Counted from the first letter of the stretch, positions 9,810 through 19,569 are shown. The stretch: 64,000 bases of DNA from Weissella confusa (GCA_041871065.1 CP168942.1:216501-280500), one strand, 5' to 3'. Numbers and translations are program-made. Notes: generated from the sequence alone by a model not told the origin.

Positions 9810-11024
9810 TTAATTATTTAAACGACGCTTGCGGGCGCGGAAGGCACGGTCGAGGATGAAGGTGAAGATGACGAAAAGCATCATGATACCAAACATTGAC
9901 CCGAACAAGGCCTTGTATGAACCGCCGTCAATCATCAAACCACCGTATAGCGGTCCAACGGCACGACCAAGCGAAATCGCCATGGTCATCATACCTTGTG
10001 AGCGCCCCTTAGCATTTGGATCACTGATATCGTCAATCCAAGCTGGCATCTGTGGACTTGCGAACATCTCACCGATGGTCAAAATCATAAAGGTGAAGAT
10101 GAACATTGGATACGTCTTGGCACCCATCAAGAAGATGAATGAAATCGCGAATAAGGCGGTTCCGCCAAGCACGGTTAGTCGGAATGGCAACTTTTCAATG
10201 ATGCGATCCAGTAAACCTTGTCCAACAATGATGACGATACCATTCAATGTCCATAGGAATGAATAGTCTTGTGTCGTCATGCCGAGGTCGGTCATGTGCG
10301 TTGCCACGACGGTCTCCCACAGAATGTATCCCATATAAAGGGAGAATGCCAAACCAAGCAAGGCATAAATCAAAACCGGTGTCTTGAAGTTGCTCTTGGC
10401 GGCCTTGGCAGCTTCCTTTGAGGCTTGTGCGGTCATGCCCTTCACGTTGAAGTGACGTAGCACTAACACGAAGAAAATCGCATACATGATGGTTGCGCCA
10501 CCGAAGACGTATTGCACCCCATGATTGAATAGGAAACCAACAATTGCGGTTCCAACCACGACACCGACATTCATAAACAGGTACTGCATGTTAAACACAC
10601 GACGTGAATCCAATGACTGAATTGTAGCAGCGTATGAATTTAACAATGTGTAGATGATACCATCGGCGAAACCGAGTATTAGCATAAAGACTGCGAATAC
10701 CGGCCATGAGTGCCAGAACGTTAGCAAGGCCAACATCGTTGTTGCAAGGGCAACGGCACTGGCGATTGATTTGAAGGGACTCCATTTATCAAATAGGTGT
10801 CCACCAACCCAGCTACCAATCATCATCATGATTGATAGTCCCATGACGACTAAGCCGGCCATGGTCATCGTCTCGTGCAACACATTGTGCATGTATAACG
10901 TGGCGATAGGCCAAATTAGCGATGCACCAGTTGACTGGAAGAGGGTTGTTATGTAAAGAATTGGGGCCTTAATTTCTACGTGCTTCGGTTTGAGCACTTC
11001 GCCATCCGCTGACGAGATTGACAT
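9810..11024 (-). CDS. Major facilitator superfamily transporter
   Basis: Integral membrane transporter of the MFS, about 404 residues with roughly 12 hydrophobic segments. The MFS signature between the second and third segments is visible as GGHLFDKWSPFKS. The C-terminus is basic (RARKRRL). I chose the ATG at 11024 (MSISSADG) rather than the upstream ATG at 11048 because a GGAGG ribosome site lies just before it. The family resembles multidrug-resistance exporters of the YfmO/LmrP kind, but no substrate can be assigned from sequence. It converges with adhP and is divergent from glpK; no operon partner. Confidence 0.85.
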   Translation of the reverse strand: MSISSADGEVLKPKHVEIKAPILYITTLFQSTGASLIWPIATLYMHNVLHETMTMAGLVVMGLSIMMMIGSWVGGHLFDKWSPFKSIASAVALATTMLALLTFWHSWPVFAVFMLILGFADGIIYTLLNSYAATIQSLDSRRVFNMQYLFMNVGVVVGTAIVGFLFNHGVQYVFGGATIMYAIFFVLVLRHFNVKGMTAQASKEAAKAAKSNFKTPVLIYALLGLAFSLYMGYILWETVVATHMTDLGMTTQDYSFLWTLNGIVIIVGQGLLDRIIEKLPFRLTVLGGTALFAISFIFLMGAKTYPMFIFTFMILTIGEMFASPQMPAWIDDISDPNAKGRSQGMMTMAISLGRAVGPLYGGLMIDGGSYKALFGSMFGIMMLFVIFTFILDRAFRARKRRLNN

Positions 11025-11156
11025 AAATCCTCCATCTGGCATGTTCAAATCATGCCTAAATTGTATAGTTTATGCAAAAAAGTGTAGCACATTCTCGCGA
11101 GTTGATATACTAAGAGAGGATGAATTTATTTTAAACGAAAAAATTGGGGAAAGCTT

Positions 11157-12665
11157 ATGGCCATTACACGACCTGAATACATTTTAGCGATTGATCAGGG
11201 AACGACGGGGACACGTGCAGTTATTTTCAATCACAATGCGCGTCGCGTGACATCAACAGCGGTGCAAATGACACCAATCGTCCCACACACTGGTTGGTTG
11301 GAACAACGTCCGATGGACATTTGGCGTACGGCGCAAACAGCCATTGCAGATGCGTTGATTAATGCTGGCATTCGTGGTGATGAGGTCAAGGCAATTGGGA
11401 TTGCGAACCAACGTGAAACAACGATTATCTGGGACCGCCAAACGGGCCAACCGATTTACAACGCGATTAGTTGGTCATCAACACAATCACAATCAATTGC
11501 GGATGCGCTCAATAATGCCGGGCATGCTGAGATGATTCGTGAGAAAACGGGATTGCCAATCAGTGCTTACTTCTCAGCGACTAAGATTCGTTGGATTCTA
11601 GACCACGTTGCCGGGGCACAAGAACGAGCTGAAGCGGGGGAACTTGTTTTTGGAACGGTAGATACGTGGCTACTCTGGCAATTAACAGATGGGGAAACGC
11701 ATGCGACAGATGCAAGTAATGCCTCACGAACGATGCTTTATAACATTCACACACAAGCGTGGGATGAAGAACTATTGCAGTTATTCAACATTCCAGCAAG
11801 CATGTTACCAACGGTTCATACCAGCAGTGAAGTGATTGCGCAGACGAATCCGATGCAATTCTTTGGTGGTCGGGTGCCAGTTGCCAGTGTTATCGGTGAC
11901 CAAAACGCGTCATTGGTTGGGCAACTAGCACTTGAGCCAGGTACGATTAAAAACACGTACGGGGCCGGTGCTTTCTTGTTGATGAACACTGGTAAGGAGC
12001 CGGTTGCGTCACAAAACCAATTGGTAACGACAATTGCTTATCAAGTTGGGGATGAACCAACCTACGCATTGGAAGGATCGATTTTCTCAGCGGGGTCAGC
12101 TGTGCAATGGTTGCATGACCGTTTGGGATTGATCGAAACACAATTGGATGCGTGGCAGTTGGCCGAAAAGTCACAAAACAACGATGAAGTTTATGTTGTG
12201 CCGGCCTTTAACGGATTGGGTGCACCTTACTGGGATCCACAAGCTCGTGGAGCGGTGTTCGGTATGACGCGTGGGACGGATAAGGCTGACTTTGTGAAGG
12301 CGACATTGCAATCAATCGCTTATCAAACGGCTGATATTTTGGCGATTATGAAGGCCGAATCTAAGTACGATGTCGTGAAGATGAAGGCGGATGGAACGGT
12401 TTCACGTAATCCGTACTTGATGCAATTCCAAGCCGACATCGCGAACATCGAAATTGAGCGTTCAATTGATGAGGACACAACGCCACTTGGCGCTGCGTTC
12501 TTAGCTGGCTTGGCAGTAGGCTACTGGCAGAACCTATCAGACCTCGCACAATACATTCAACGTGGCCGTCATTTCGATGTTGCCTTGCCGGTCGAACGTC
12601 GCGACGCCCTTTTGAACGGATGGCATAACGCAATCGCTGCAACGCGATACTTTTCCGAGGGTTAA
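11157..12665 (+). CDS. glpK: Glycerol kinase
   Basis: FGGY-family kinase that phosphorylates glycerol with ATP to sn-glycerol-3-phosphate. 502 residues, the usual GlpK length. The N-terminal phosphate-binding motif is LAIDQGTTGTRAV (about residues 8-20), and the second ATPase-domain motif KNTYGAGAFLLMNTG is characteristic of GlpK. The start ATG follows a GGGGAAA ribosome site. It stands alone: no glpF or glpO/glpD is adjacent, so its glycerol supply and the next enzyme must be encoded elsewhere. I see no terminator before the zwf promoter. Confidence 0.93.
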   Translation: MAITRPEYILAIDQGTTGTRAVIFNHNARRVTSTAVQMTPIVPHTGWLEQRPMDIWRTAQTAIADALINAGIRGDEVKAIGIANQRETTIIWDRQTGQPIYNAISWSSTQSQSIADALNNAGHAEMIREKTGLPISAYFSATKIRWILDHVAGAQERAEAGELVFGTVDTWLLWQLTDGETHATDASNASRTMLYNIHTQAWDEELLQLFNIPASMLPTVHTSSEVIAQTNPMQFFGGRVPVASVIGDQNASLVGQLALEPGTIKNTYGAGAFLLMNTGKEPVASQNQLVTTIAYQVGDEPTYALEGSIFSAGSAVQWLHDRLGLIETQLDAWQLAEKSQNNDEVYVVPAFNGLGAPYWDPQARGAVFGMTRGTDKADFVKATLQSIAYQTADILAIMKAESKYDVVKMKADGTVSRNPYLMQFQADIANIEIERSIDEDTTPLGAAFLAGLAVGYWQNLSDLAQYIQRGRHFDVALPVERRDALLNGWHNAIAATRYFSEG

Positions 12666-12695
12666 GCATATAAATTGTATGTCATAAGTTTTTAA

Positions 12696-12745
12696 TGTAA
12701 GCGTTTTACATTTTTGTGGCAAAACGCTGTAAAAAAGTTTATAAT
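12696..12745 (+). promoter_or_regulatory. zwf promoter region with cre-like palindrome and nested dyad
   Basis: TGTAAGCGTTTTACA (12696-12710) is a near-palindrome resembling cre but one base longer than the 14-bp consensus. Its AGCGTTTT core (12700-12707) is repeated inverted as AAAACGCT (12721-12728). TATAAT at 12740-12745 is a good -10; the -35 (TGGCAA, 12717-12722) is weak. The paired boxes suggest a DNA-binding protein straddling the -35. Confidence 0.6.
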
Positions 12746-12840
12746 GTGGTTATTGAGTAAGAGTGTGAGATACTGTTACTGATTTGAACTTATACAACTA
12801 ATGATTATTTCGATTTTTTGAGAGTAAAGGAGCATTCATC

Positions 12841-14304
12841 GTGCCTGCAGAAATTACAACATTGTTGACATTCTTCGGTGGAACTGGAGACTTGGCTAAG
12901 CGTAAGTTGTACCCATCAACGTATAACTTGTTTAAGAAGGGCTTCTTGCAAGAGCACTTTGCCGTTATCGGTACGGCCCGTCAAGAGTTGACGACTGAAG
13001 AGTTCCACGAAATGGTTCGCGAATCAATTGCTGACTTCGTTGAAGATCAAGCAAATGCTGAAGAATTCATTTCTCACTTCTACTACATCCAACAAGACAT
13101 TACTGATGCAAACGGTTATGCTGCTATGTTGGAATTGAACAACGAATTGGACGCCAAGTACAGCTTGAAGGGCAACCGTATTTTCTACATGTCAGTTGCG
13201 CCTCGTTTCTTCGGAACGGTTGCTAAGTACTTGAAGTCAGAAGGCTTGATTACTGAAAACGGTGAGTACAACCGTTTGATGATTGAAAAGCCATTTGGAA
13301 CATCATTTGGTACTGCCGAAGAGTTGCAAAACGAATTGTCAGAGGCCTTTGAAGATGCCCAAATCTTCCGTATTGACCACTACCTAGGTAAGGAAATGGT
13401 TCAAAACATTGCTGCTGTCCGCTTTGGTAACCCATTGTTTGACGCTGCATGGAACAAGGACTACATCGAAAACATCCAAGTTACTTTGTCAGAAGTTTTG
13501 GGTGTTGAAGAGCGTGCCGGTTACTACGATACGGCCGGTGCTTTGCGTGATATGATTCAAAACCACACGATGCAAATCGTTGGTTGGTTGGCCATGGAAA
13601 AGCCAGCGTCATTTAAGGACGTTGATATCCGTGCTGCCAAGAACGCAGCCTTTAACTCATTGAAGATTTACAACCGTGAAGAGGTTGCCGAGAACTTCGT
13701 ACGTGGCCAATACGGTGAGTCAGCCGATGGTACACAAAAGAAGTACTTGGACGAAATGGACGTGCCAGCAGACTCACAAAACAACACGTTTGTGGCTGGT
13801 AAGTTGCAATTCGAGATGGATCGTTGGGAAGGCGTGCCATTCTACATCCGTTCAGGAAAGCGTTTGGCCGCTAAGTCAACGCGTGTCGATGTTGTCTTCA
13901 AGAAGGGCTTGAACATCTTCGGCGGTGACGTTGAATTGGCTAACCCTGTTTTGACAATTTTGATCGATCCAAAGGGTGGTATCGAGTTTAAGATTAACGC
14001 TAAGGACGTGACGTCAGAATTCTTGACGCGTGTTGTTAACTTGAACTGGACGGTTTCAGACGAAGACAAGAAGTTGACGCCAGAGCCATATGAGCGCATG
14101 ATTCACGACGCTATGGACGGTAACGGTTCAAACTTTGCCGACTGGAACGGTGTGGCAATTGCTTGGAAGTTCGTTGATGCAATCCAAGAAGCTTGGGATG
14201 CAACACGTGAGCAATTCCCTAACTATGTTTCAGGTTCAATGGGACCAGAAGCATCAAATGATTTGTTGGCCAAGGATGGCAACGAATGGGTCTTTAAGGG
14301 CTAA
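12841..14304 (+). CDS. zwf: Glucose-6-phosphate 1-dehydrogenase
   Basis: Oxidises glucose-6-phosphate to 6-phosphogluconolactone, the entry step of the phosphoketolase route used by heterofermenters. 487 residues. The nucleotide motif TFFGGTGDLAKRKL is at residues 9-22 and the active-site signature RIDHYLGKEMVQN is at about 176. The sequence resembles the Leuconostoc mesenteroides enzyme throughout, including the SGSMGPEAS C-terminal stretch. The start codon is GTG, supported by AAAGGAG 9 nt upstream. It has its own promoter with a cre-like site and its own terminator. Codon use is strongly biased, as expected for a highly expressed glycolytic gene. Confidence 0.97.
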   Translation: MPAEITTLLTFFGGTGDLAKRKLYPSTYNLFKKGFLQEHFAVIGTARQELTTEEFHEMVRESIADFVEDQANAEEFISHFYYIQQDITDANGYAAMLELNNELDAKYSLKGNRIFYMSVAPRFFGTVAKYLKSEGLITENGEYNRLMIEKPFGTSFGTAEELQNELSEAFEDAQIFRIDHYLGKEMVQNIAAVRFGNPLFDAAWNKDYIENIQVTLSEVLGVEERAGYYDTAGALRDMIQNHTMQIVGWLAMEKPASFKDVDIRAAKNAAFNSLKIYNREEVAENFVRGQYGESADGTQKKYLDEMDVPADSQNNTFVAGKLQFEMDRWEGVPFYIRSGKRLAAKSTRVDVVFKKGLNIFGGDVELANPVLTILIDPKGGIEFKINAKDVTSEFLTRVVNLNWTVSDEDKKLTPEPYERMIHDAMDGNGSNFADWNGVAIAWKFVDAIQEAWDATREQFPNYVSGSMGPEASNDLLAKDGNEWVFKG

Positions 14305-14326
14305 TTCGCTAGAAAACGATTTTTTA

Positions 14327-14363
14327 ACAGCTCAGTTGGCAGTTTGTCAGCTGGGCTGTTTTT
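14327..14363 (+). terminator. Terminator of zwf
   Basis: ACAGCTCAGTTG pairs imperfectly with CAGCTGGGCTGT, followed by TTTTT. Confidence 0.8.
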
Positions 14364-14386
14364 GTCACAAAAAGGAGTGAGTGGTA

Positions 14387-14860
14387 ATGGCAGATCGATA
14401 CACACCGATTGAGTTAACGAACATGATTATGATTGAAAATCCAGAGACCCATGAAGTGCTGGTTGAGGATCGAAAAAATCCAAAGTGGCCGGGCGTGACG
14501 TTCCCTGGTGGTCACGTTGAAGTCGGGGAGACGGTGACGCAGTCTGTCTTTCGTGAAGCGCGCGAAGAGACCGGTTTGGAAATCGCGAACCCACAATTGA
14601 TGGGAATTAAAGAATGGCCGCTAGAAAATGGCGCCCGCTACATCGTCTTTTTGTACAAGGCGACTGAGTATTCAGGGACGATTCACTCAGGTCGTGAAGG
14701 CGAAATCTTCTGGACAACGCGTGAAAAGCTACTCGATGGACGTTATGTGTTGCCAAATACGTTTGCTGAGATGCTACCGGTATTTGATCAACCTGAGATT
14801 AACGAATTGGCTTTGGGTGCTCGAGTTGATGGTGAGGAACGAACAATTTCTTGGCAATAG
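14387..14860 (+). CDS. Nudix hydrolase (MutT/8-oxo-dGTPase-like)
   Basis: 157-residue Nudix hydrolase. A complete Nudix box starts at about residue 40: GGHVEVGE, then a 7-residue gap and REAREETGL, matching Gx5Ex7REUxEExGU. Many Gram-positive homologues are annotated as 8-oxo-dGTP diphosphatases, but the substrate is not determined by the box. I prefer the ATG at 14387 over the GTG at 14381 because AAGGAG (14372-14377) is 9 nt from the ATG and only 3 nt from the GTG. It lies between the zwf terminator and a strong hairpin terminator. Confidence 0.85.
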   Translation: MADRYTPIELTNMIMIENPETHEVLVEDRKNPKWPGVTFPGGHVEVGETVTQSVFREAREETGLEIANPQLMGIKEWPLENGARYIVFLYKATEYSGTIHSGREGEIFWTTREKLLDGRYVLPNTFAEMLPVFDQPEINELALGARVDGEERTISWQ

Positions 14861-14881
14861 TTAGTTAAACGGTTAACTCAA

Positions 14882-15015
14882 AAAGCCGAACGTCCGAAAA
14901 TCACGTGGAAAACCCACGTGATTTTTTTGTAATTTCGGTTTTAAACCTATTTTCAGGTTTTTACATGAACGAACGTGTTATAATTAATCCATAATAATAA
15001 AAATTACCGAACGTT
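14882..15015 (+). promoter_or_regulatory. PurBox-like operators and promoter of purR
   Basis: ATTACCGAACGTT (15003-15015) matches the PurBox AWWWCCGAACWWT at 12 of 13 positions. A weaker copy is at 14882-14894 (AAAGCCGAACGTC). CGAACGTG at 14970-14977 is a third partial box, just before TATAAT (14979-14984). This supports autoregulation of purR by PurR. Confidence 0.62.
14897..14928 (+). terminator. Terminator of the Nudix gene
   Basis: AAAATCACGTGG pairs with CCACGTGATTTT through an AAAAC-type loop, followed by a T-run. Confidence 0.92.
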
Positions 15016-15031
15016 CGAGGTTTAATGAGAT

Positions 15032-15886
15032 ATGAAAACACGACGCAGTGATCGCTTGGTCGATATGACGCGCTACTTATTGGAGCGCCCACGTACGTTG
15101 GTGTCTTTGACACAATTTGCAGAATTATACGAAAGCGCCAAGTCATCAATTTCTGAAGACTTGACGATTTTGAAGCGCACTTTCCAGGAGCGCGGAATTG
15201 GTCTTTTGGAGACGATTCCGGGTGCTGCTGGTGGTGCTCGCTTTACGCCATACATGCTTGAAACTGAAGCGGAAGAATTTGTTGCTTCATTGGTAAACGC
15301 CATCGATGACGAGACGCGTGTCTTGCCTGGTGGTTATGTTTACTTGTCAGATTTGTTGGGACAACCTTGGTTCTTGCAACGCATCGGTCGTTTGATTGCC
15401 ACGCAATACTTGCGCGAGCCAATCGACGCCGTTATGACGGCTGCAACGAAGGGTGTGCCGGTTGCGCAAGCTGTTGCTGAAAAGTTGAACGTGCCATTTG
15501 TGATTGTCCGTAACGACACTAAGGTTACTGAAGGACCAACGATGTCAGTTAACTACGTCACTGGTCAATCACAACGTCTTGAGAAGATGGAATTGTCACG
15601 CCGTTCATTGCCAATGGGATCTCGTGTCCTTATTGTCGACGATTTCATGAAGGCTGGTGGTACAATTCGAGGAATGGCTTCTTTGGTTAAGGAATTCGAA
15701 GGTCAAGTTGTCGGTGTTGCTGTCGTGGCTGAAGGTCGCGTCGAACACCGCGTTATTGATAAGTACACGTCTTTGGTTCACGTTGATACGAACAAGGATG
15801 ACGGTATTATCAAGGTAAAGCCTGGAAACTACGCTGAAGAAATTTACGGTGGTGGATCACCTGCTGACGCCACTTCTGCTGAGTAA
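15032..15886 (+). CDS. purR: Purine operon regulator PurR (PRT-domain type)
   Basis: Gram-positive PurR: an N-terminal winged helix-turn-helix (about residues 1-75) joined to a phosphoribosyltransferase-fold domain that senses PRPP. The PRPP-binding motif VLIVDDFMKAGGTIRG is at about residue 198. 284 residues, usual for the family. It sits two genes upstream of prs, whose product makes the PRPP it senses, and immediately before glmU (25-nt gap), as in Bacillus-type genomes. PurBox-like sequences overlap its own promoter region. In Lactobacillales PurR can act as an activator as well as a repressor; which applies here cannot be read. Confidence 0.95.
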   Translation: MKTRRSDRLVDMTRYLLERPRTLVSLTQFAELYESAKSSISEDLTILKRTFQERGIGLLETIPGAAGGARFTPYMLETEAEEFVASLVNAIDDETRVLPGGYVYLSDLLGQPWFLQRIGRLIATQYLREPIDAVMTAATKGVPVAQAVAEKLNVPFVIVRNDTKVTEGPTMSVNYVTGQSQRLEKMELSRRSLPMGSRVLIVDDFMKAGGTIRGMASLVKEFEGQVVGVAVVAEGRVEHRVIDKYTSLVHVDTNKDDGIIKVKPGNYAEEIYGGGSPADATSAE

Positions 15887-15910
15887 AGTTTTATTTGTGG
15901 AGAAAGAAAG

Positions 15911-17350
15911 ATGCAACGTTTTGTCATTATTTTAGCGGCTGGTAAGGGGACTCGTATGAAGTCTGACCTACCTAAGGTGCTACACGAAGTCGGCGGTAAG
16001 CCAATGGTTGAGATGGTTTTGGAAACGTCTCAAGCTGCGGGCGCTGAGAAGATTGTTACGGTGGTTGGTCACGGAGCTGAGCGCGTTGAAGCTGCTTTGG
16101 CAGGCCGTTCAGAGTTTGCGTTGCAAGCCGAGCAACTTGGAACGGGACACGCTATTCAAATGGCTGAGCCACAACTTGGCGATGCCGAAGGAATGACGTT
16201 GATTGGTTCTGGGGATGCGCCTTTGTTTACGGTTGATACGTTTAACAAGTTGTTTGATTTCCACGAGCAATCAGGTAACGCAGTAACTGTTTTGACGGCA
16301 ATCGCACCTGATCCAACTGGATACGGTCGCATTATTCGTGATGAAAACGGTAATGTTGTCCGCATCGTTGAGCAAAAGGATGCAACGCCAGAAGAAGCTG
16401 CCGTAAACGAAATCAACACAGGTGTTTACGTGTTTGATAACCAATTGTTGTTCAGCAGCTTGAAGCAAGTAACGAATGACAATGCGCAAGGTGAATACTA
16501 CTTGCCAGATACGTTGGAGATTTTGCGTAACGAAGGTCACACCGTTGGGGCATTTGTGATGGATGACTTTGACGAATCAATGGGTGTTAACGACCGTGTT
16601 GCTTTGGCCCGTGCAAACAAGGTTTTGCGCGACCGCGTCAATGAAATGCACATGCGTAACGGTGTAACGCTGATTGATCCAGCGAACACGTACATCGATG
16701 TTGATGTCACGATTGGTAACGACACCGTTATTGAGCCTAACGTTTACTTGAAGGGTAAGACGCAAATTGGGTCTAACGTTTTGATTACGACGGGTTCACG
16801 TTTGGTTGATTCAATTGTGGCTGATGGTGCACAAGTCGATGCGTCACACTTTGAAGAAGCTGAAATTCGTGAGCGTGCAACGGTTGGTCCGTTTGCTCAC
16901 TTGCGTCCAGCTGCTTACTTGGATGTTGAAGCCCACGCCGGTAACTTTACTGAAGTTAAGAAGGCACACTTGGGTAAGGGATCAAAGATGGGTCACTTGT
17001 CATACCTTGGTGACGCAACGATTGGCGTGGATGTTAACATCGGTGCCGGTTCAATCTTCGTTAACTACGATGGTTTGCACAAGTGGCACTCAAACGTTGG
17101 CGACCGTGCCTTTATCGGTTCAAACTCTAAGATTGTCGGACCAGTGAACATTGGTAGCGAAGCCTTTATTGCTGCCGGTTCAACGATTACTGATGACGTG
17201 CCAACGCACGCTATGGGAATTGCTCGTACGCGTCAAGTGACGAAGTACGATTTCTGGAACCGTACGCCATTGCACGAAAAGTTTGATGATACTGAATCAG
17301 CAAAGCGCGGTGCCAAGGCTGCTTGGGATGCCTTTTTTGAAAATAAGTAA
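15911..17350 (+). CDS. glmU: Bifunctional UDP-GlcNAc pyrophosphorylase/glucosamine-1-phosphate acetyltransferase
   Basis: Makes UDP-GlcNAc for peptidoglycan by two steps: C-terminal acetylation of GlcN-1-P and N-terminal uridylylation. 479 residues. N-terminal motif LAAGKGTRMKSDLPK (about 8-22) is the nucleotidyltransferase signature; the C-terminal half shows left-handed beta-helix hexapeptide repeats (for example IGSNVL, VGPFAH, IGAGSI, IGSNSK). GGAGAAAGAAAG lies before the ATG. It follows purR closely and is probably cotranscribed, then ends at a terminator. Confidence 0.97.
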   Translation: MQRFVIILAAGKGTRMKSDLPKVLHEVGGKPMVEMVLETSQAAGAEKIVTVVGHGAERVEAALAGRSEFALQAEQLGTGHAIQMAEPQLGDAEGMTLIGSGDAPLFTVDTFNKLFDFHEQSGNAVTVLTAIAPDPTGYGRIIRDENGNVVRIVEQKDATPEEAAVNEINTGVYVFDNQLLFSSLKQVTNDNAQGEYYLPDTLEILRNEGHTVGAFVMDDFDESMGVNDRVALARANKVLRDRVNEMHMRNGVTLIDPANTYIDVDVTIGNDTVIEPNVYLKGKTQIGSNVLITTGSRLVDSIVADGAQVDASHFEEAEIRERATVGPFAHLRPAAYLDVEAHAGNFTEVKKAHLGKGSKMGHLSYLGDATIGVDVNIGAGSIFVNYDGLHKWHSNVGDRAFIGSNSKIVGPVNIGSEAFIAAGSTITDDVPTHAMGIARTRQVTKYDFWNRTPLHEKFDDTESAKRGAKAAWDAFFENK

Positions 17351-17360
17351 TGATTAATGA

Positions 17361-17392
17361 AAGCGATGCCATGTTTGTGGCGTCGCTTTTTT
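17361..17392 (+). terminator. Terminator of purR-glmU
   Basis: AAGCGATGCCA pairs with TGGCGTCGCTT (one mismatch), followed by TTTTTT. Confidence 0.88.
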
Positions 17393-17449
17393 CGTTAACG
17401 AAATTCGAAGAGAATATGAAAGTGTTCGGAAATCTGCACGGCGTATTCG

Positions 17450-17478
17450 TTGAAGAATATGTAAAAAAACGGTACAAT
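17450..17478 (+). promoter_or_regulatory. prs promoter
   Basis: TTGAAG (17450-17455), 17-bp spacer, TACAAT (17473-17478). Confidence 0.75.
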
Positions 17479-17528
17479 GTAACTATTGAACACTTGAGGA
17501 ACACAGTGATGTGTCTATGGAGGACAAC

Positions 17529-18515
17529 ATGGCGACTTATGCGGATCCGCATTTGAAGATTTTTTCATTGAGCAGCAATCAGCCTTTGGCGGAAAAGATT
17601 GCCGCTTCAATTGGCGTGGAATTGTCACAAATTAACATTGCACGATTTAGTGACGGTGAAATCCAAATCAACATCGAAGAGTCAGTACGTGGTGATAACG
17701 TTTACGTTATCCAACCAACGTCAGCACCCGTTAACGATAGTTTGATGGAGTTGATGATTATGATTGACGCTTTGCGCCGTGCAAGTGCAAAGTCAATCAA
17801 CGTGGTTATGCCTTACTATGGCTACGCCCGTCAAGATCGTAAGGCTCGTTCACGCGAACCTATCTCAGCTAAGTTGGTAGCCAACATGCTTGAGATGGTT
17901 GGTGCAACACGCGTCTTGGTTTTGGACTTGCACGCTGCGCAAATCCAAGGATTCTTTGACATTCCTGTTGACCACATGATGGGTGCGCCTTTGTTGGCGG
18001 ACTACCTAATCACGTCTGGTATTGCTGATGACAACACAGTTGTTGTGTCACCTGATCACGGTGGTGTAACACGTGCACGTGCATTGGCTGAATTGTTGGG
18101 TTCACAAGAGCCTATCGCAATTATTGATAAGCGTCGTCCTAAGGCGAACGTGGCGCAAATCATGAACATCATCGGTGATGTTAAGGGTAAGCGCGCAATC
18201 ATGATTGATGACATGATTGATACTGGTGGAACTATTTCACAAGGTGCACAAAAGTTGAAGGATGAAGGGGCTGCTGAAGTCTACGTTGTGGCAACACACG
18301 CGGTCTTCTCAGGTCCAGCTGTCGACAACTTGCAAAACTCAGTCTTTGAGAAGGTTATCGTAACTGACTCAATTAACTTGCCTGAAGAGAAGAAGTTCCC
18401 TAAGTTGGTGCAAGTGACGACTGCAGAATTGATTGGTGAAGCGATTAAGCGTATCAATGAGAACCAAGCGGTATCTCCATTGTTCAAGAACCGTTTCCAC
18501 CGTACGGTCGACTAA
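17529..18515 (+). CDS. prs: Ribose-phosphate pyrophosphokinase (PRPP synthetase)
   Basis: Transfers pyrophosphate from ATP to ribose-5-phosphate, giving PRPP for purine, pyrimidine, NAD, His and Trp synthesis. 328 residues from the ATG at 17529, chosen because GGAGG lies 5 nt upstream; an in-frame ATG at 17511 has no ribosome site. Class I signatures include [29 protein letters not shown] and the PRPP loop [12 protein letters not shown]. It has its own promoter and terminator and neighbours purR, whose effector it produces. Confidence 0.96.
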   Translation: MATYADPHLKIFSLSSNQPLAEKIAASIGVELSQINIARFSDGEIQINIEESVRGDNVYVIQPTSAPVNDSLMELMIMIDALRRASAKSINVVMPYYGYARQDRKARSREPISAKLVANMLEMVGATRVLVLDLHAAQIQGFFDIPVDHMMGAPLLADYLITSGIADDNTVVVSPDHGGVTRARALAELLGSQEPIAIIDKRRPKANVAQIMNIIGDVKGKRAIMIDDMIDTGGTISQGAQKLKDEGAAEVYVVATHAVFSGPAVDNLQNSVFEKVIVTDSINLPEEKKFPKLVQVTTAELIGEAIKRINENQAVSPLFKNRFHRTVD

Positions 18516-18530
18516 CAGAATTTGAGTTTT

Positions 18531-18569
18531 AAAGCATTGTTCTAATACTAATTTAGGGCAATGCTTTTT
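18531..18569 (+). terminator. Terminator of prs
   Basis: AAAGCATTG (18531-18539) pairs with CAATGCTTT (18559-18567) across a 19-nt loop, then T-run. Confidence 0.8.
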
Positions 18570-18590
18570 CTATAAAGAAGGGATATTCTA

Positions 18591-19535
18591 ATGGCAAAGA
18601 AGAAGATGATTTTGGATTTGGACACTGGTGTTGATGACGCGTTGGCCTTGGCATACGCTTTGGCAACACCGGATTCAGATTTGATTGGCGTTGTTTCATC
18701 ATTCGGTAACACGCAAGTTAACACGGCTGGTGAGAACACGTTGAAGTTGCTTGAGTTGTTGGGACGTGAAGATGTGCCAGTCTTTATCGGGGCTGCTCAC
18801 TCATCAACGACTGATAACTTTGAAACGATGCAAGTTTCAATGGATATCCACGGTAAGAATGGTATCGGGGATGTTGAATTGCCAACGCCAAGCCACTCGG
18901 TTGAAGAGCAAACGGCAGTTGACTTCATCATCGAAGCTGCACACAAGTATGCGGATGATTTGGTGATTGTCCCAACTGGTCCTTTGACTAACTTGGCCGA
19001 AGCTTACCAAAAGGATCCTGAAATCGAAAACTTGATTGGCAACGTAACGTTGATGGGTGGGGCGCTTGTTGTGCCTGGAAACGTAACGCCATATACTGAG
19101 GCGAATATCAACCAAGACCCAGAAGCAGCTGACTATGTCTTTAAGCATGCCAAGCACCTTGTGATGGTTGGTTTGGATGTCACGTTGCAAACGTTGTTGA
19201 CGAAGAAGGAAACACAAGTATGGCGTGATTTGGGTACGGATAAGGGTCGCGTGTTCGCTGACATTTTCGATTACTACATTGATGCTTATTACAACTTGGA
19301 TATCAACAAGGCTGGGGCAGCTTTGCACGACCCACTTGCAGTTGGTGTCGCTGTTGACCCTAACTTGGTGACGTTGTTGCCATTGAACATGATGGTTACG
19401 CCTGAAGATGGTCGCACAATTGGTGACCCATCACGTTTGCGTGATCCACACAAGAATAATTTTGCAGCCGTTGCGGTTGATGAGCCATTCTATTTGGAAC
19501 GCTTCATGAACTACACGACAGCATTGTTTAAGTAA
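18591..19535 (+). CDS. Inosine-uridine-preferring nucleoside hydrolase
   Basis: Ca-dependent N-ribohydrolase that splits nucleosides into base and ribose for salvage. 314 residues. The calcium-binding signature LDLDTGVDDALAL is at about residues 8-20, and a VVPTGPLTNLAEA stretch and the GLDVTLQTLLT region fit the family. The start ATG has an AGAAGGG site upstream. It is followed by its own terminator. Purine versus pyrimidine preference (RihA/B/C) cannot be decided from motifs, so I give no symbol. Confidence 0.9.
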   Translation: MAKKKMILDLDTGVDDALALAYALATPDSDLIGVVSSFGNTQVNTAGENTLKLLELLGREDVPVFIGAAHSSTTDNFETMQVSMDIHGKNGIGDVELPTPSHSVEEQTAVDFIIEAAHKYADDLVIVPTGPLTNLAEAYQKDPEIENLIGNVTLMGGALVVPGNVTPYTEANINQDPEAADYVFKHAKHLVMVGLDVTLQTLLTKKETQVWRDLGTDKGRVFADIFDYYIDAYYNLDINKAGAALHDPLAVGVAVDPNLVTLLPLNMMVTPEDGRTIGDPSRLRDPHKNNFAAVAVDEPFYLERFMNYTTALFK

Positions 19536-19543
19536 GCTAACTA

Positions 19544-19569
19544 AGCGCGATGAAAGTCGTGCTTTTTTG
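19544..19569 (+). terminator. Terminator of nucleoside hydrolase gene
   Basis: AGCGCGA (19544-19550) pairs with TCGTGCT (19557-19563; one wobble), followed by TTTTT. Confidence 0.78.

Noticed and set aside
17350..17556. A 68-codon frame overlapping the glmU stop and the prs start
   Set aside because: It spans the glmU terminator and the prs promoter and has no ribosome site; prs starts at 17529 with GGAGG.
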